Source: Ficedula albicollis (taxonomy: Eukaryota > Chordata > Aves > Passeriformes > Muscicapidae). Taken from it: DNA of 64,000 nt. The notes below the pieces were generated by a model. It had not been told where the DNA came from, made no database searches, and saw only the letters and a list, made by a program, of their open reading frames with translations. The DNA is taken from positions 11,809,643 to 11,873,642 of the forward strand of contig NC_021674.1 in NCBI RefSeq assembly GCF_000247815.1, written 5' to 3'. Position numbers and translations under genes: made by a program. The number at the start of each line of letters is the position of its first letter. The first letter of the stretch is position 1. Positions 55,283-64,000 of the stretch are shown piece after piece.

Positions 55283-57223
55283 ATAATGGGCTGGGAACAC
55301 ACTTTCAGCTTAGACAGGTACCTGCTTCTTCAGAGGTTGCCAAACAGCTCTGGAGAAACAAAACAAAGGACACAGGGTTCCTTAATATATCCTTGTAGCC
55401 ACCATTTCCCCTCTCCTGCCCTCTGCCTATGGTCAAGGAAACCCAGAATTTCATTGTTCTTGCTGCTGTTTATTATGAAACCTATAATAAAAATCAAGTT
55501 GTTTTTTTTTCTTCATCTTCCATTTCTAAATTCAACAAAGTTCTCCAAGGTATAAATAACCAAGAGCTGTGTATGGTGGAAGCTTCAGCTTCATGTCCTC
55601 CTCATGGGCTTGATTGGGTCCATATATAGTGATGCTTCAGTTTTCACAGCTGTTACGTCCTGTAAGAAGACTGTGAGATAAGAAAAGTTACTCTAGTTTA
55701 TCAGTACAGAAATATTTTCATCACAATTAAACCCACACGCTAGAAAGGAACACAGTGCAAATGTTTTGTGACATGGCTGGATTTGTCTGCAATATTTTTG
55801 CTCTGGCTTTTGACTGCTCTGTTCTGCTTTGCAGGGAGAAGGTAATACAAAATCACTAAACACTGGAGCACAGACAGAGACAATGAACAAAGTGACAGGA
55901 AATACGGAAATTTCCTAGCAAGTACAAACTGGCACTGTGAGCACTTGTAAAGTCAGTACACATGAAGCCTCACATTGAAGAAAGTAAGTATTCTTTGATG
56001 GGTGAACAACTTTGTGATCTATATTAATTTGGACGGTGTGAAAAGGAAGGAATTGCTCCCTATAAATCAGGATTTGCTGAGTAGCTGGACTACTGCTGTT
56101 ACCCAAAGCTGAGGAGTACACAGGGATTTACAAATCATTGTTTGCAGACTCTTCATATGTGATGTCTGCGAACTAACAAAGCAAGAGAGAATGGACAATG
56201 TGATAGCAGAACAAATTTAGTATTGATAAGAGCTTGGTAATGCACTTGGCAAGCTTCACTCTATCCATCTGAATTAATTGTAACCACTCAGAAAAAGAAC
56301 CTGTCTGACCCCATTCGGAGAACAATAAAACACCCAGTAGTAGACAGGGACGCAAACAAAAATACCATACAGAAGGGGGAAAATGTACTGCACTTCATTT
56401 AATAAGGGTGTTTCATAATCACTAAAAAGATGTTTGAGTGTATTGCTGCTTGATCTGAAAGAAAAGAACCTCCACACATTCATCTGACATTTATTACTGG
56501 CAGTGTATACTCTTGATTATTTAATACACTGCTTGGCAGACTGTAATTTATTCAAGAGAGCTTCACTAACCAGGGGGTGAACACATCAGCGTAAGAAGTT
56601 ATTTATTATTGCTGTTTCAGAGGAAAATCATTATATCATGGCTAATACAACTGTTGCTTGTTCTCTTTACCAAGTCACCTTTCTCCTTTACTGAGAAAAG
56701 CAATAACTACAGCCATTTATTTCTTTGGACCTACTTCTAGTGTATGGAAACAGAAGACTGCAGCATTGTTGAAAATAAATAAATCACCATTTTTAAGTGA
56801 ACCAGAATTAAATTTTAGATACTTACATTTGTAAGTAATTAGTTATGCTTACTTATAATTATATTACATCATAATTAGTTATATCCAGCATATATACACA
56901 TGGCAAATAAGTATATTTCATTTTTGTGTTTCATCAAGTGTGAAAAAAATGCACTTCTAGACTATCCTTTCCTTTATGGTGGAGCTTGTTCCCTCTCAGA
57001 CCAGGTTTTTTTGCTGCTGACAATTTCAGGACCTTGCATCTCTGCAAGACATCTCTGCTACCTCAGTCCCCTGTGGCAAACGCTCATTTTAAATTTCAGG
57101 GTGCACGTATGCAACTCTTCATATTTGTTATATTTATCATCATAGTGATTCCCAATTGCTTTGGGTACGGTAATAAACTGAAAGAGTTAAAATGTGGTTA
57201 GCACTCTTAGTTTCATACAGGTA
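55283..57223. other. Gene-free AT-rich stretch
   Basis: No coding exon, RNA gene or recognised repeat visible. Confidence 0.5.
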
Positions 57224-57229
57224 GCTTAA

Positions 57230-57596
57230 TGTGGGAGACAAGAAAAGTCTCATAGAATAAGTAGAAGGCTTTGATCTCTGACAATTCATGAAAAGCACTG
57301 TGGGAAATGTACAGCTGGCATGAAGACAAAAACAAGTCATGTAAGCTTCCTGCGGATAGTGCTTCATCAGAGTGCTGGTTGGTCAGAGGAATGTGTGGAC
57401 AGAAACACAGGAGGTGGCAGGTGGCCTATGTGTGTTTGTTTAGTTAACAATGGATGCTAACAAGCAGAATTTTAGCCAGAGTATTTTTTGCACATATAAA
57501 AGCTTAGCATAGTCGTATAGCATGCAAGACCTTGCATGAAGGTAATAGACTTTATTCTCTTTGGAAGCAAGAGGGTCTGTGTCTTCATTCATAACA
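57230..57596 (+). mobile_element. Solo LTR, 367 bp, with 6-bp target-site duplication (5/6)
   Basis: Starts TGTGGGAGACAAG and ends TTCATTCATAACA, flanked by GCTTAA (57224-57229) and GCTCAA (57597-57602). A TATA-like CATATAAAAGC at about 57490 and a TTTATTCTC polyadenylation-like region follow in LTR order. Six-base duplications are typical of class II (ERVK) elements. It is only 20 bases from the next solo LTR. Confidence 0.65.
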
Positions 57597-57616
57597 GCTC
57601 AAAATTAGTTAAGGGT

Positions 57617-58638
57617 TGTCTTGGTTTGAAGGACAGATGTCTGCCAATAAAGGCAGAAGCCCCTCTTTGAAATAGAGAATGCAAGTCCCCTTCCTCCCGA
57701 GTATCACAATTTTTGAATCAGGAACTCTAAGACAGAGATAAGGGGGTAGGAATAACGGCTCTTTACTAATATATCTAACTGGACAAACAGAAACAACAGC
57801 AGCTATTAAAATTAACAGCAAAACAGAACAAATAACTCAGTTCCAGTCCTTTCTTCAGCCGCAGACACACTCTGCCTGTGTCTGTTCCCAGTGGTGAAAA
57901 ACGTGGCAGGGCCCGCACAGCTGTGGAGGTGGCAGACGGGAGCGGAGCTGGGGGAGGCGGCAGCGGCAGCGGTCGTGCTGTGTCTCAGGTGGGAGCAGGG
58001 TGGAGAGGCAGCTCTCCACTCACCGTTTGAATCCTGGTGGTCAGCTATGTCCTCAGAGGTAGGAGGCTGGAGCAGAGCAGATGCAGGGCAGTCCGACCGC
58101 AGAGCACCTGGCTCTCCCGCGTTCCCCCCGGGTGGGCTGGAGACAGGGGCAGTCCTTCCCCTCCGTCCTAGCCGGCTAGGGAGTAGCCCCCTGGAAAATG
58201 GTGAAAAACGTGGCAGGGCCCGCACAGCTGTGGAGGTGGCAGACGGGAGCGGAGCTGGGGGAGGCGGCAGCGGCAGCGGTCGTGCTGTGTCTCAGGTGGG
58301 AGCAGGGTGGAGAGGCAGCTCTCCACTCACCGTTTGAATCCTGGTGGTCAGCTATGTCCTCAGAGGTAGGAGGCTGGAGCAGAGCAGATGCAGGGCAGTC
58401 CGACCGCAGAGCACCTGGCTCTCCCGCGTTCCCCCCGGGTGGGCTGGAGACAGGGGCAGTCCTTCCCCTCCGTCCTAGCCGGCTAGGGAGTAGCCCCCTG
58501 GAAAACCAGCCCCCACCTACCCCTTTGTCTAGAGTCCTGATAAGACCCTGGGCGTAACCCAGCAGGCTTCCTTAGCATGATAATGGGAAAAATTCTTTAA
58601 ACTGGGACAGTAAGAAAACAAAACCCAACCCCCCAACA
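57617..58638 (-). mobile_element. Solo LTR, 1022 bp, minus orientation, with internal duplication
   Basis: On the plus strand it begins TGTCTTGGTTTGAAGGACAG and ends ACCCCCCAACA, i.e. the complement of the family seen at 25400 and 54458. Flanks AGGGT (57612-57616) and AGAGT (58639-58643) match at four of five bases. Removing one copy of the 307-bp internal duplication gives 715 bp, close to the 734-bp family member. Confidence 0.85.
57892..58505. repeat. 307-bp tandem duplication inside the LTR
   Basis: Two directly abutting copies (57892-58198 and 58199-58505), from TGGTGAAAAACGTGGCAGGG to CCCCCTGGAAAA. Reading both through I found no difference. The same ~100-residue frame is therefore seen twice, but it is not a gene. 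Confidence 0.92.
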
Positions 58639-58643
58639 AGAGT

Positions 58644-60519
58644 GTTGGGGTTGTTCTTTTATTAGTATTAAATGATGGCAGTAGCATCTGTCCACACTGC
58701 AGCTCTGCTGAGAAGAATAGCAGAGAGCTGGTTTGATTTATTGTGCATTCCTTTCCTGTTTCTTTCAAACTGGGTTAGTTTTTGTATAGTTTTATTGGAA
58801 TCACCATACTAATGCAGTGTAAGTGATGTGATTTACACTGTGCATTTGAATTCAATACTTTTGAATTCTCATGCATGCAATATGTTGCAGTATAATGAAA
58901 CCAAGACTTACCTGCTTAGCTGCATGAAACTGCCTAGTTTCCCTTCTTTGTGAAAAAATCTCACTAAGACCAGTCCTCCATTGTGAAAATCTTGAAATAA
59001 TGTACTAGGGTCCCTGATGAAAGCCACAGATGTGGGGGTGCTGCTGAGGTGGACATGGGTGCTGGAATGATTCTGTATATGTGAGCTCAGTAGGAGGCTG
59101 GAGCTGATATCTGCTACAGCCTTGGTAAACTTTGGCATAGAAGTGGGTAGGAAGCTTAGCTTGCTTAAAGCAGCATTGCTGGGCTGGAATCAGGGAAATG
59201 GGTGGGCATAGTAGACTCAAATAGCTCATGGCATCACTGAGGATCTGAGGAACCCACTCTCTGGATGAGGAGGAAATACACTATATACTGGATGAAAGGG
59301 CAAACATGCCCTTGAAAACACAGACTGATAGGAAAACAGAGACAGGTGTTCCCAGCAGGAGGATGTCAAGAGAAGAGATTTGGCAACACAAACGCTACCT
59401 GAGGAGGGAGATCTGCCCACTGAGGATGTCCGCAGCAGTTAGTAGCAGCTTACCATCAGCTCTATGAACAATAAAATGCTATAAAGAAGGTCTTTGATTT
59501 CCAAATGCCTCATTCTTAAGCCAGCTCAGGCTTGAAATTGCTAAGACCCATGCATTGAGCATTGATCAGCATTGAGCTACAAACTCATAAATAAGCTTAT
59601 TTAATTACTAGTCTTATGGTTAATAATTGCTGCAGTTTGGGCAAACAGCAGTAGTAAGCCCCACGAACAAGTTCTGCCTAGGCTTATGTTAAGTTTCTGC
59701 CAGTTCCCCCTACAGATACTAATAAAGCTCATGAGCTATTTAGATTGTCTCATTCTTTCAAACATTTATTGTTTTAAATAATTTAGTTCTCAGTCACAGC
59801 AGACATTGGGGAGCCAATGGTAAGTCATACCAACTCTGGTACTTTAGATGGCTGTAAATTTACCACATTTGGTAGACTTGAGCTGGCTATAAATTCTTTC
59901 AGTGGTCCTAATGCTCATCTTTAGGTTTTGGAAAAGGCTGCAGGTGTTGTGCTGCCTTATGTTTGGAGTGGTGATAGGAGTCAGAGAGCCTTTCGGGGCT
60001 TATTTCTCATTTAACCCCAGTGGGGCAGAGCCTTTTCTAGTTGTTAGGGCTCTCTTGTGCCATTCTCTTGAAAAAAAACCCTAAATCAAAAAAGTAGCGT
60101 ACATCAAGGTGAACATCAAACATGGCTTCAACTTCTCCCCACCAGAGTATCATGTGGAGCAGCTGCACATGCATCAGCTTTCTAAAAGGCTTCATGATGG
60201 CTATGATTTATGCCATAGTGCCTTCAGGAATATAAAATCAATCTCAGCTATATGAGATGAGACCTTACCTTTGAATGTATAAATGCCCCACCTCCAAAGA
60301 GTGTGAGAACAGATGCTTGGATAGATGAACACATGAAGTTGCTGGCTTCAATTGAAATGTGCAGGTGCATTAATTTAATCCTTTCCACTACAATTCTGGT
60401 TACGATATTAAACATTTAATGTCTAAAACCAAATAAAATTTTCATGGTTTCAGACTGAAAGGCAATTATTTCACATACAGCTGGTTATAATTTTCCTAGA
60501 GAAAACTTTTCTCTTAAAA
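58644..60519. other. Gene-free stretch
   Basis: AT-rich with no recognised exon or repeat. Confidence 0.5.
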
Positions 60520-60988
60520 GGTCACTAGGAGTGTTTTGTTGTTGGGGTTTAGGACTTTCCTTTTGTTTTTCTCTTTCAGGGAATTTTCTCGCACTATGTT
60601 GCTGAAACCAGTACTTGGGAAAGACAAAAGAAGTTGCCACAGCTCTCTTTACCTGGGGGGTTTTCTCTCGGAGGGATGGAGATACCATGAGATTTGGGCT
60701 GGGTGAAGGGGCTGGGCACAGCTCTTTGCGCTCTCTAGCTCCTCAGCATAGGAGGGGAAGAGAGTCTGCAGTCGCCGTGGGGAGAATTCACCATCACTGC
60801 GGGATTCCGTCTCTTGCTGCCCTCCCCCTACCATAGTGGAGCTCTGCTTGGAAGAGCGGCCGATGCACTGGGACCTTATTAACATTCTACCTCACTAAAA
60901 AAACAATCCTAACCATCCATATTAACATCTTAATAAATACCTACTTTATTCTTGTAACTCCATCTAGTCTCTGTTTCAGCACAGCCTC
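60520..60988 (+). mobile_element. Possible LTR next to the right-edge element
   Basis: LTR-like order: TGTTTTGTTGTTGGGGTTTAGG near 60532, GC-rich middle, and AATAAATACC near 60932 followed by a CTGTTTCAGCACA end candidate. No target-site duplication could be matched, so boundaries and identity are provisional. Confidence 0.4.
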
Positions 60989-60999
60989 TCTATATGGGA

Positions 61000-61310
61000 T
61001 GTCGTTGGACACTACTGGGAACCAGGGAAAAAGCAGCCTTGAGGCCTTGTCTTTCTTTAGCCTTTACAAAGTCAACAAATTCTAACAATGATTATGCACC
61101 TGCAGGGTGCATGAGAGACGTGATGTTTTGCTTAAATCATGTTTTCAAAGAGGTGCCAATGAGTCTTTTCTATTTCGTTTTGCACGTCATATCCTATATA
61201 TATATGTAGTCTTTCTTTAAATAAAGCTCTCTTCTCTCTTGCTTTGCCATTACACGAGAAACTATGTTGCATTATCCTTTTCGCCGCTCTTATAGCTTAA
61301 AAATGCAACA
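61000..61310 (+). repeat. 5' LTR of the right-edge element
   Basis: 311 bp from TGTCGTTGGACACTACT to ATGCAACA. A TATATATATG run lies near 61197 and AATAAA at 61220-61225. The boundary is supported because the same 17 bases restart after the polypurine tract at 63984. Confidence 0.85.
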
Positions 61311-61312
61311 TT

Positions 61313-61330
61313 TGGCGGTTCCACCAAGAT
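61313..61330 (+). other. Primer-binding site, tRNA-Gln type
   Basis: TGGCGGTTCCACCAAGAT differs from the complement of the vertebrate tRNA-Gln 3' end (TGGAGGTTCCACCGAGAT) at two of 18 positions. It stands two bases after the LTR end. Confidence 0.75.
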
Positions 61331-61795
61331 CGCTACTGGGTGAACTGAGATCACCCTTGAGCGATTGTTGCCGATGGGACACCACCAGGTTAAACTAGGA
61401 GCTCACAGTCTGCTGGAACCGGGACAGATGCAGCGAGGCTGTCAACAACCGGGGCTGCGGTCCGAGCTCGGTTTTTCTAGCCAGTGCCATGCCGAGGGCA
61501 GACTGAATTACCCAGAGACCAGGACTAAAAGCCTGCGGCCAGAAACCAGCCCTGGGAATCGGCGGGTCGGAGCTATCTGGGAAGATCGCAGACCCCCCTG
61601 ACTGCAGTGGGACAGGAAATCCACGAAAATCGTCGGCTGCTTCCTCCCTCACAGAGAGGTAATACGAGCAGTTTTGGTAAAGAGCCAATAGTTAGCTCGT
61701 TTTGAACGGCAAACTCCTGGCTAGTTGCTAGGAGGATTGGAGTTCTCTTTAAAATGGGGACTCAACAATCTAAAAAACGGAAAGCTCCACTCTAA

Positions 61796-63133
61796 ACATG
61801 GAGAGGTGTTTTAGGTGGACCTAGACTGCACGGGGACTCTTCGCTCTGGGAATTCCTCCATTTGCGCTTCGGGGGGGTAGTGGCTCGGGAAAAAAAGAAT
61901 GGCCCGGGGCGAGACGCCCCCCTCCAGGGGCGTCTGCGTCTGTGCTGCCGGCGTGGGGCCGCCTGCGCGGGTTCACTCTGCGCACGCGGTGAACACCGCC
62001 GCCCGATCCGGGCCCGCGGCGATGGATTCGGAGCTGTCCCCGCCTGTGGCGGCGGGGACCGCGCTTGCTCCTTTCTCCCCCATGGACGCGGAGATCGGCG
62101 ATCACCCTTTGCCCCGCAGGCGCCTGAGCGCGACCCTACTGAGCTGCCGCGGCCGCCTGCAAGGTCTGCGCATGTGTTGTTGCCGGCGGGCTCAGAGTGG
62201 CCCCCGCTCGCTCCGGCAGGGACCAGCTCCTGCCCTGCCGCCGCCACTGCTGCTGATGCCAGTTGCGCGGTGGCTGAGGCATTCGCCGCCGCAGTGGCGA
62301 CGCAGGCGGCGGCTGCGGTTGACGCCACACTGATAGCTTTGGTCTCAGCTGCTTCTGTGAATGTGGGCTCGCGGCGGGCGTTCGCTGAACCCGGACCGCA
62401 GGGACTCCTCCCCCCGCTCGCTGAGACGAAGCAGCGGGCACTGCCCAGACCTGAAGTGGGGGTGGTGCCTGCCTGTCCCTCAGCACTGACGTCTGAACTT
62501 GACCCGCCCAGCGGGGCGGAGCCACAGGCGCCTCCATCCCCAGATAAAAGGGTGGCTCCCGCTCCTCCCCCGTCTCTGATGTCAGAGCTTGACCCACCGC
62601 CCATTGGGGTGAGCCCTGCCTTGGCAGAGATGTGGTTTTCTTCTGCTTTCCCCTCAATATCACAGGTAGTCAACCCGGAAGTGGTGACCTCCTTCTCCAG
62701 CTCGCCGGAGACGGTGCTGACCCGGCCGCCTCCAACGCCACCGCTTTCAGCCTTGCCAGCCAGAGAGGATGTCCTTGTCGGTCCACAAGTGGATGAACGG
62801 CTTCCATCAACGCCTCAGGGTGCCCTGTTGTCTTCTGTCGGCCTGGCACTGCCCTCATCGCTTTCGCCTCACACCGGGCGTGACAGTGGGTCGGCTTCTC
62901 TCTGGGGGCGTCCTCTCGGTCCACTCGCAGTGGGGCATGAAGGTCTCCTTGAGTTTTGGGGGGCCAAGTCTGAAGCGTTGCAACAGGGTGGCTGGGGTTC
63001 GCTGGGGCACACAGAGATCTTCGGGGGTCCCGGGGACCATGGCGTTTGCGCGGTTGGGGTGGGGCAAAATCCTCAAGCGGATGCTTCTAAGCTCAGCTTC
63101 ATTTCTGGGAAAAGCATTGTTGGAAAATTGTGA
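61796..63133 (+). CDS. Long open frame of unknown origin in the LTR element (doubtful gene)
   Basis: The frame is open for about 445 codons, from just after the TAA at 61793 to the stop ending at 63133. It is in the same frame as the short Gag-like start at 61754. The first in-frame ATG is only at 62579, so most of it could not be translated from its own start. The composition is Ala/Pro/Arg/Gly-rich at first, then Pro/Ser-rich with two copies of a SELDPP motif about 30 residues apart. I recognise no domain, zinc knuckle or catalytic motif. GC-rich DNA yields long frames by chance (an 880-base minus-strand frame overlaps it), so a non-coding or captured host sequence is equally possible. Confidence 0.25.
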   Translation, partial: TWRGVLGGPRLHGDSSLWEFLHLRFGGVVAREKKNGPGRDAPLQGRLRLCCRRGAACAGSLCARGEHRRPIRARGDGFGAVPACGGGDRACSFLPHGRGDRRSPFAPQAPERDPTELPRPPARSAHVLLPAGSEWPPLAPAGTSSCPAAATAADASCAVAEAFAAAVATQAAAAVDATLIALVSAASVNVGSRRAFAEPGPQGLLPPLAETKQRALPRPEVGVVPACPSALTSELDPPSGAEPQAPPSPDKRVAPAPPPSLMSELDPPPIGVSPALAEMWFSSAFPSISQVVNPEVVTSFSSSPETVLTRPPPTPPLSALPAREDVLVGPQVDERLPSTPQGALLSSVGLALPSSLSPHTGRDSGSASLWGRPLGPLAVGHEGLLEFWGAKSEALQQGGWGSLGHTEIFGGPGDHGVCAVGVGQNPQADASKLSFISGKSIVGKL

Positions 63134-63249
63134 TGATAATATTCCAATGACAGAAATCCAAACTGCTTCTGTGTTTGATGCTGTTCGTGCTGCTTTTCCT
63201 AAGACTGAACAGCGTGATTGGAAAAAAGAGGGGAAAAAAATTGAATAAT

Positions 63250-63960
63250 CTTTTTCTTTTTTGGGTGAATCACTTGCTTTGCCACGGAACAAACGGGACA
63301 TGCTTGCTTCAAGCTGAGGCTGCTATTGACCTGTGATGCTGAAGACAGAGTGTGTCCTTCCATTTTGTTGCTGGCCTGTCAAGTTGCTCACCGGATGACA
63401 TTTCTACAAGATGGACTGTTTTGACATCAAAACTATTGAACTGTTTTGGTTTTTATTTTGAACTCAGAACTGCTTTGAAATTAATGGACCATTTTAAAAT
63501 TTTTAGTTCTGGTGAATTATATTATGTAATAGATATAGTGCCTTTTAGGTTTTAAGCTAGATTTTTTAAATGTATTAGTAATGGTAATGGATTTTATTGA
63601 AATCAATTGGCATATTTTGGATTTTAGTTCTGAGGAATTGTATTACCTTTTCTTAAGTTTTTAGCCAGCGTTTTCCATTGTATTGGACTGGTGATGGATT
63701 TTAGTTAACTGTTTTAAACTCTGTAAGAAATTTTTGCCAAAAATTTTTTAAAATGTATTAAGAATGGTGACGGGTTTTACTTCTGGGGAACTGTTGCAGA
63801 ATTTTATTATTGTATTAGAAATAGTGCTTTGGTGATGGATTTTTTGCAAAGAAGGTCAACAAATTTGGAACCTTCCCAGGCTAGTATCCTCATGTCTCCT
63901 GCTTGTGTTTGTCCTCCTTTGCATGGGGCCCCGCAACAGAGTGCAAATACTTAATTTTTT
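63250..63960 (+). repeat. AT-rich tail with degenerate GGTGATGGATTTTA repeats
   Basis: Variants of ATTGTATTAG.AATGGTGATGGATTTTA recur near 63575, 63680, 63755 and 63825, at irregular ~75-105 base spacing, between the CpG-rich block and the polypurine tract. No protein is suggested. Confidence 0.6.
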
Positions 63961-63970
63961 TATATTTTTC

Positions 63971-63980
63971 AGAAAGGGGG
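63971..63980 (+). other. Polypurine tract
   Basis: AGAAAGGGGG, three bases before the TGTCG start of the 3' LTR, the expected plus-strand primer position for a retroviral element. Confidence 0.75.
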
Positions 63981-63983
63981 ACA

Positions 63984-64000
63984 TGTCGTTGGACACTACT
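63984..64000 (+). repeat. Start of 3' LTR, cut by the window end
   Basis: TGTCGTTGGACACTACT, identical to the first 17 bases of the 5' LTR at 61000. Confidence 0.85.

Larger units (their letters stand above)
61000..64000 (+). mobile_element. Non-autonomous-looking LTR element with CpG-rich interior, cut by window end
   Basis: A 5' LTR (61000-61310), a glutamine-type primer-binding site (61313-61330), a polypurine tract (63971-63980) and the start of a 3' LTR (63984 on, identical to the 5' LTR over the 17 bases visible) define a nearly complete element of about 3.3 kb. The interior is only 2.67 kb. I see no reverse transcriptase, protease, integrase or envelope motif. A short Gag-like start (MGTQQSKK, with the Gly-2 context of a myristoylated Gag) at 61754 hits a TAA after 13 codons. 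The rest is a CpG-rich block (61860-63060) of unknown origin and an AT-rich tail (63250-63960) with degenerate short repeats. Confidence 0.8.

Noticed and set aside
61792..62673. 293-residue minus-strand open frame in the right-edge LTR element
   Set aside because: Shadow of the CpG-rich block on the antisense strand of a retroviral element; no domain and no supporting signals.

Overview
The window is nuclear DNA from a bird, most likely a songbird. Evidence: CR1 LINE 3' ends, avian-type solo LTRs, AT-rich long introns with GT-AG splice sites, and the linked vertebrate genes SNRPB2 and OTOR. There is no bacterial-style gene organisation, and almost all open frames in the window are chance frames or repeat translations. 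I recognise one intact protein gene, one decayed gene and a large amount of repeat and retroviral DNA.

Layout. 0-23.7 kb: mostly unique-looking AT-rich DNA with LTR fragments, a CR1 3' end, a solo LTR with perfect target-site duplication (10.9-11.5 kb), and a 2.5 kb betaretrovirus-like endogenous retrovirus remnant (15.35-17.87 kb) whose two outer ends are both U3 ends. 23.8-35 kb: an old satellite-like domain. It is built from a degenerate AAGGCAATGCAAGG-rich tandem family, a second family with a ~187-197 bp period, a solo LTR, an 899-base pure C run (probably an assembly artefact) and an 820-bp perfect GAAGGA hexamer array. The strand orientation of the first family flips immediately after the hexamer array. 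35.6-37.5 kb: another very degenerate repeat array.

40.4-41.8 kb (minus): OTOR (otoraplin), visible as three exons that carry a broken exon-1 splice donor and a 2-base deletion in exon 2, so it appears to be a pseudogene. 44.0-51.3 kb (minus): SNRPB2, the U2 snRNP protein B'', six coding exons giving a complete 225-residue protein, with its polyadenylation signal and a CpG-rich 5' flank that contains a 179-base C run. The order SNRPB2 then OTOR on the same strand is the order I know from other vertebrates.

52.4-64 kb: a CR1 3' end, three solo LTRs (one with an apparently exact 307-bp internal tandem duplication), an LTR-like stretch, and at the right edge an LTR element (61.0 kb to beyond the window) with a tRNA-Gln-like primer-binding site and a polypurine tract. 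That element has no recognisable pol or env, and its interior is mainly an unidentified CpG-rich segment.

Limits: repeat family names are from memory of avian repeats. Boundaries are exact only where target-site duplications or splice sites could be read. No searches were run.
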